Positions 6,086-7,878 of a stretch of DNA of 7,878 nt are shown here, piece after piece. Each line of letters opens with the position of its first letter. The first letter of the stretch is position 1. The DNA is from Bacteroidales bacterium UBA4459 (GTDB lineage: Bacteria > Bacteroidota > Bacteroidia > Bacteroidales > F082), in contig DGOT01000258.1 of NCBI GenBank assembly GCA_002389465.1, positions 1-7,878 on the forward strand, given 5' to 3'. Under the pieces are notes generated by a model. The model saw nothing but the letters and a program-made list of their open reading frames with translations. It was not told where the DNA came from and searched no databases. A program made the position numbers and the translations under genes.

Positions 6086-7878
6086 ATGAGAAAATTTACT
6101 TTTTTACCATTATTTATTGCGCTTATTTTCGCGTATTCGATGCAATCGTTTAGCCAGACGATACTTTACGATAGCGGTTTCGATGAAATGACCGTTGGCG
6201 ATTATCTGGCTGAGACAGATGACACAGGGTTCTGGTCAACCTGGTCAAGTGCACCAGGAGGTCCTGAAGATGCCCAGATCACAGATGTACAATCCTCCAG
6301 CCCTTCCAATTCAGTGGAAGTACAGGGAACAGTAACAGACCTATTGTTTTTAATGGGCAATAAAACTTCCGGAAAATACCAGTTTGATCTTAAGTATTAT
6401 ATAGAACCCGGATTTGGCGGATATATAAACATCCAGCACTTTGAAGTGCCGGGAACTGAGTGGGCTTTTGAAGTGTATTTTGGCGCTACGGAGCAAGGAT
6501 ATATCACCGTTGGTGGTGTTGATACCGGATTTGGTTTTAATGCCGGCGAATGGCTCGATATTTCTTTTGTTATTGATCTTGACGGTGACCTAGCTCAGTT
6601 TTTCCTTAACGAAACTCAGATTCATGAATGGCCATTCCACTACCAGGCCAGTGGCGAATCGGGAACGAAACAGCTAGGTGCTTCTGATATTTTTGCCGGT
6701 GCTCCCACAGGTGAAACACCCCATTATTATTTTGACGATGTTGTTTTCACTGAAATAGTAGCTGGTACACAGGTTCCAATTATTGATATTGACCTTACAC
6801 CTGTTGTTCAGGTGACCGAAGAAGGTGAAACATACCTCATCGAAAGAGACATTACCAATCTTGGTGAAGAAGACCTGAACTTTGAAGTAGTGCCTACGTA
6901 TGATTTTGATACCAAAGGATACCAGAGTAATTCAAATTATACTTATCCGGATTATCCTAAGTCGTTAACCCGTGAGCTTAAAGCATTGCCTGGCTCCACA
7001 CCCACGCCACAAGACAATCAGGGCGAAAGAGATGTGGTTCTCAGGTATGACGATGGCACCTACAATACAGCAATTGGTAACGATGCCGACCAGGTATGGC
7101 GTGTATCGGCCATGTTCCCGTATGAAATGGTTCAACCCTTTATCGGTATGGAAATATCTTCTGTTGATGTTTTCATTAACGTCTTATCCCTTTCACATAC
7201 TATTCAAATATACGGCATGGGGTCAATTCTTACTCCAGGCCCTGGTGCCTTGTTGTACGATCAGGACTTCACTCCTAATGCTGAAAGCTGGAATAACGTT
7301 GTATTAGACAATCCGGTACCGATCAGTGGTGAAGACATCTGGGTTGGATACATGTTCGACAAACCGGGCGGTACATTTACGGCAGGCGTTGATTTCGGAC
7401 CTGCAAATCCTAACGGCGACTGGATGTCACATGGTATTGCGCTTGGATGGAATCACTTATACAATCCAGATGGCGATCCTCCGCTAAATTACAACTGGAA
7501 CATTGCTGCTACACTTACAGGTGAACTCGCTACACAATGGATCACCGTTAACCCTGACGGTGGCACATTGGCAGAGGACGAATCCGTAACATTGGAAATA
7601 AATCTGGACGCAACAGGTTTAGCTCCTGATCAGGCATATTTGGGTAAAGTTAAAATCAGAAGTAACGACCCGGAGAATGAGATTGTAACTATTGCCATTA
7701 GCCTTGTAGTAATTGTTGGTGTTGACGAACAGAATACAGATAAGTATGTAATGGTATATCCGAATCCTGCTAACGACATGTTGCGCATCAGCAATATGAA
7801 CGGACAGATCACGCATATCAGGCTATCAAATACAATCGGACAAATTGTAGTTGACCAGGCAGTAAACGCTCCTAATGT
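6086..7878 (+). CDS. Secreted multi-domain protein with type IX secretion sorting domain (C-terminus outside window)
   Basis: The frame is open from the ATG at 6086 to the right edge: 597 complete residues and no stop. A signal peptide ends at about residue 24 (MQSFSQ-TILYD), so export starts through Sec. Residues 25-224 look like a beta-sandwich (ConA/jelly-roll type) ending HYYFDDVVFTEI. Residues 231-270 form a short Ig-like strand set, followed by a Tyr/Pro/Ser-rich linker at about 271-314. A second beta domain spans about 315-480 and starts RDVVLRYDDG. An Ig/BACON-like module at about 483-544 has TQWITVNPDGGTL and KVKIRSNDPENE. The start of a type A T9SS sorting domain follows from Val557-Tyr-Pro-Asn-Pro-Ala-Asn-Asp. 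About 40 residues are expected to be missing. No catalytic motif is seen and there is no cysteine in the visible part. It is likely a surface-attached or released binding/adhesive protein. The ligand is unknown. Confidence 0.92.
   Translation, partial: MRKFTFLPLFIALIFAYSMQSFSQTILYDSGFDEMTVGDYLAETDDTGFWSTWSSAPGGPEDAQITDVQSSSPSNSVEVQGTVTDLLFLMGNKTSGKYQFDLKYYIEPGFGGYINIQHFEVPGTEWAFEVYFGATEQGYITVGGVDTGFGFNAGEWLDISFVIDLDGDLAQFFLNETQIHEWPFHYQASGESGTKQLGASDIFAGAPTGETPHYYFDDVVFTEIVAGTQVPIIDIDLTPVVQVTEEGETYLIERDITNLGEEDLNFEVVPTYDFDTKGYQSNSNYTYPDYPKSLTRELKALPGSTPTPQDNQGERDVVLRYDDGTYNTAIGNDADQVWRVSAMFPYEMVQPFIGMEISSVDVFINVLSLSHTIQIYGMGSILTPGPGALLYDQDFTPNAESWNNVVLDNPVPISGEDIWVGYMFDKPGGTFTAGVDFGPANPNGDWMSHGIALGWNHLYNPDGDPPLNYNWNIAATLTGELATQWITVNPDGGTLAEDESVTLEINLDATGLAPDQAYLGKVKIRSNDPENEIVTIAISLVVIVGVDEQNTDKYVMVYPNPANDMLRISNMNGQITHIRLSNTIGQIVVDQAVNAPN

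Noticed and set aside
6972..7307. 111-codon plus-strand open frame within the T9SS cargo gene
   Set aside because: It is an out-of-frame reading of a continuous, well-supported protein; the main frame is unbroken across it, so there is no frameshift.
7619..7816. Two minus-strand open frames near the right edge
   Set aside because: They are antisense to the Ig-like module and sorting domain and have no recognisable features.

Overview
The window looks like ordinary chromosome from a member of the Bacteroidota. The evidence is a large secreted protein ending in a type IX secretion (T9SS) sorting domain at the right edge, TAnnTTTG promoter elements ahead of several genes, almost no Shine-Dalgarno sequences, moderate GC content, and a signal-peptide-bearing variant of the AgcS symporter. 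I cannot name a genus. A free-living or marine member of the Bacteroidales/Cytophagales grade is only a guess.

Layout. The left 3.4 kb is read from the minus strand. It holds, in transcription order, an AgcS-type alanine/glycine:cation symporter (1787-3427), a GT4-type glycosyltransferase (639-1787) whose start codon overlaps the symporter stop as TAATG, and an ICMT-like membrane methyltransferase (1-578, cut off at the left edge). The methyltransferase has its own well-formed promoter with two overlapping inverted repeats. The right 4.4 kb is read from the plus strand. It holds a membrane-anchored protein with three helix-hairpin-helix repeats (3568-4509), a POT/PTR2-like major facilitator transporter (4575-6002), and a secreted multi-domain beta-rich T9SS cargo protein (6086-7878, cut off at the right edge). 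The two halves diverge from a 140-base intergenic region (3428-3567) that carries opposing candidate promoters and an 8-bp-arm inverted repeat.

Start codons matter here. The longest open frames for three genes begin at TTG codons (3436 minus, 3517 plus, 4551 plus). I moved each to a downstream ATG, because two of those TTGs lie inside TAnnTTTG promoter elements and the third inside a one-mismatch version of it. The revised starts also give sensible N-termini.

Working together. Symporter and glycosyltransferase are probably co-translated. Two of the six genes are nutrient carriers (small amino acids, probably peptides), and two others act on the envelope (lipid or prenyl methylation, sugar transfer). 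The HhH protein is predicted to face the periplasm, and the T9SS cargo goes to the cell surface or medium. I see no tRNA, rRNA, CRISPR, insertion sequence, phage gene or defence cassette, and no gene-free stretch above 150 bases. I found no convincing new multi-gene system. The points worth a second look are the nested promoter dyads, the HhH repeats that lost their hairpin glycines, the AgcS N-terminal extension, and the unassigned T9SS cargo.
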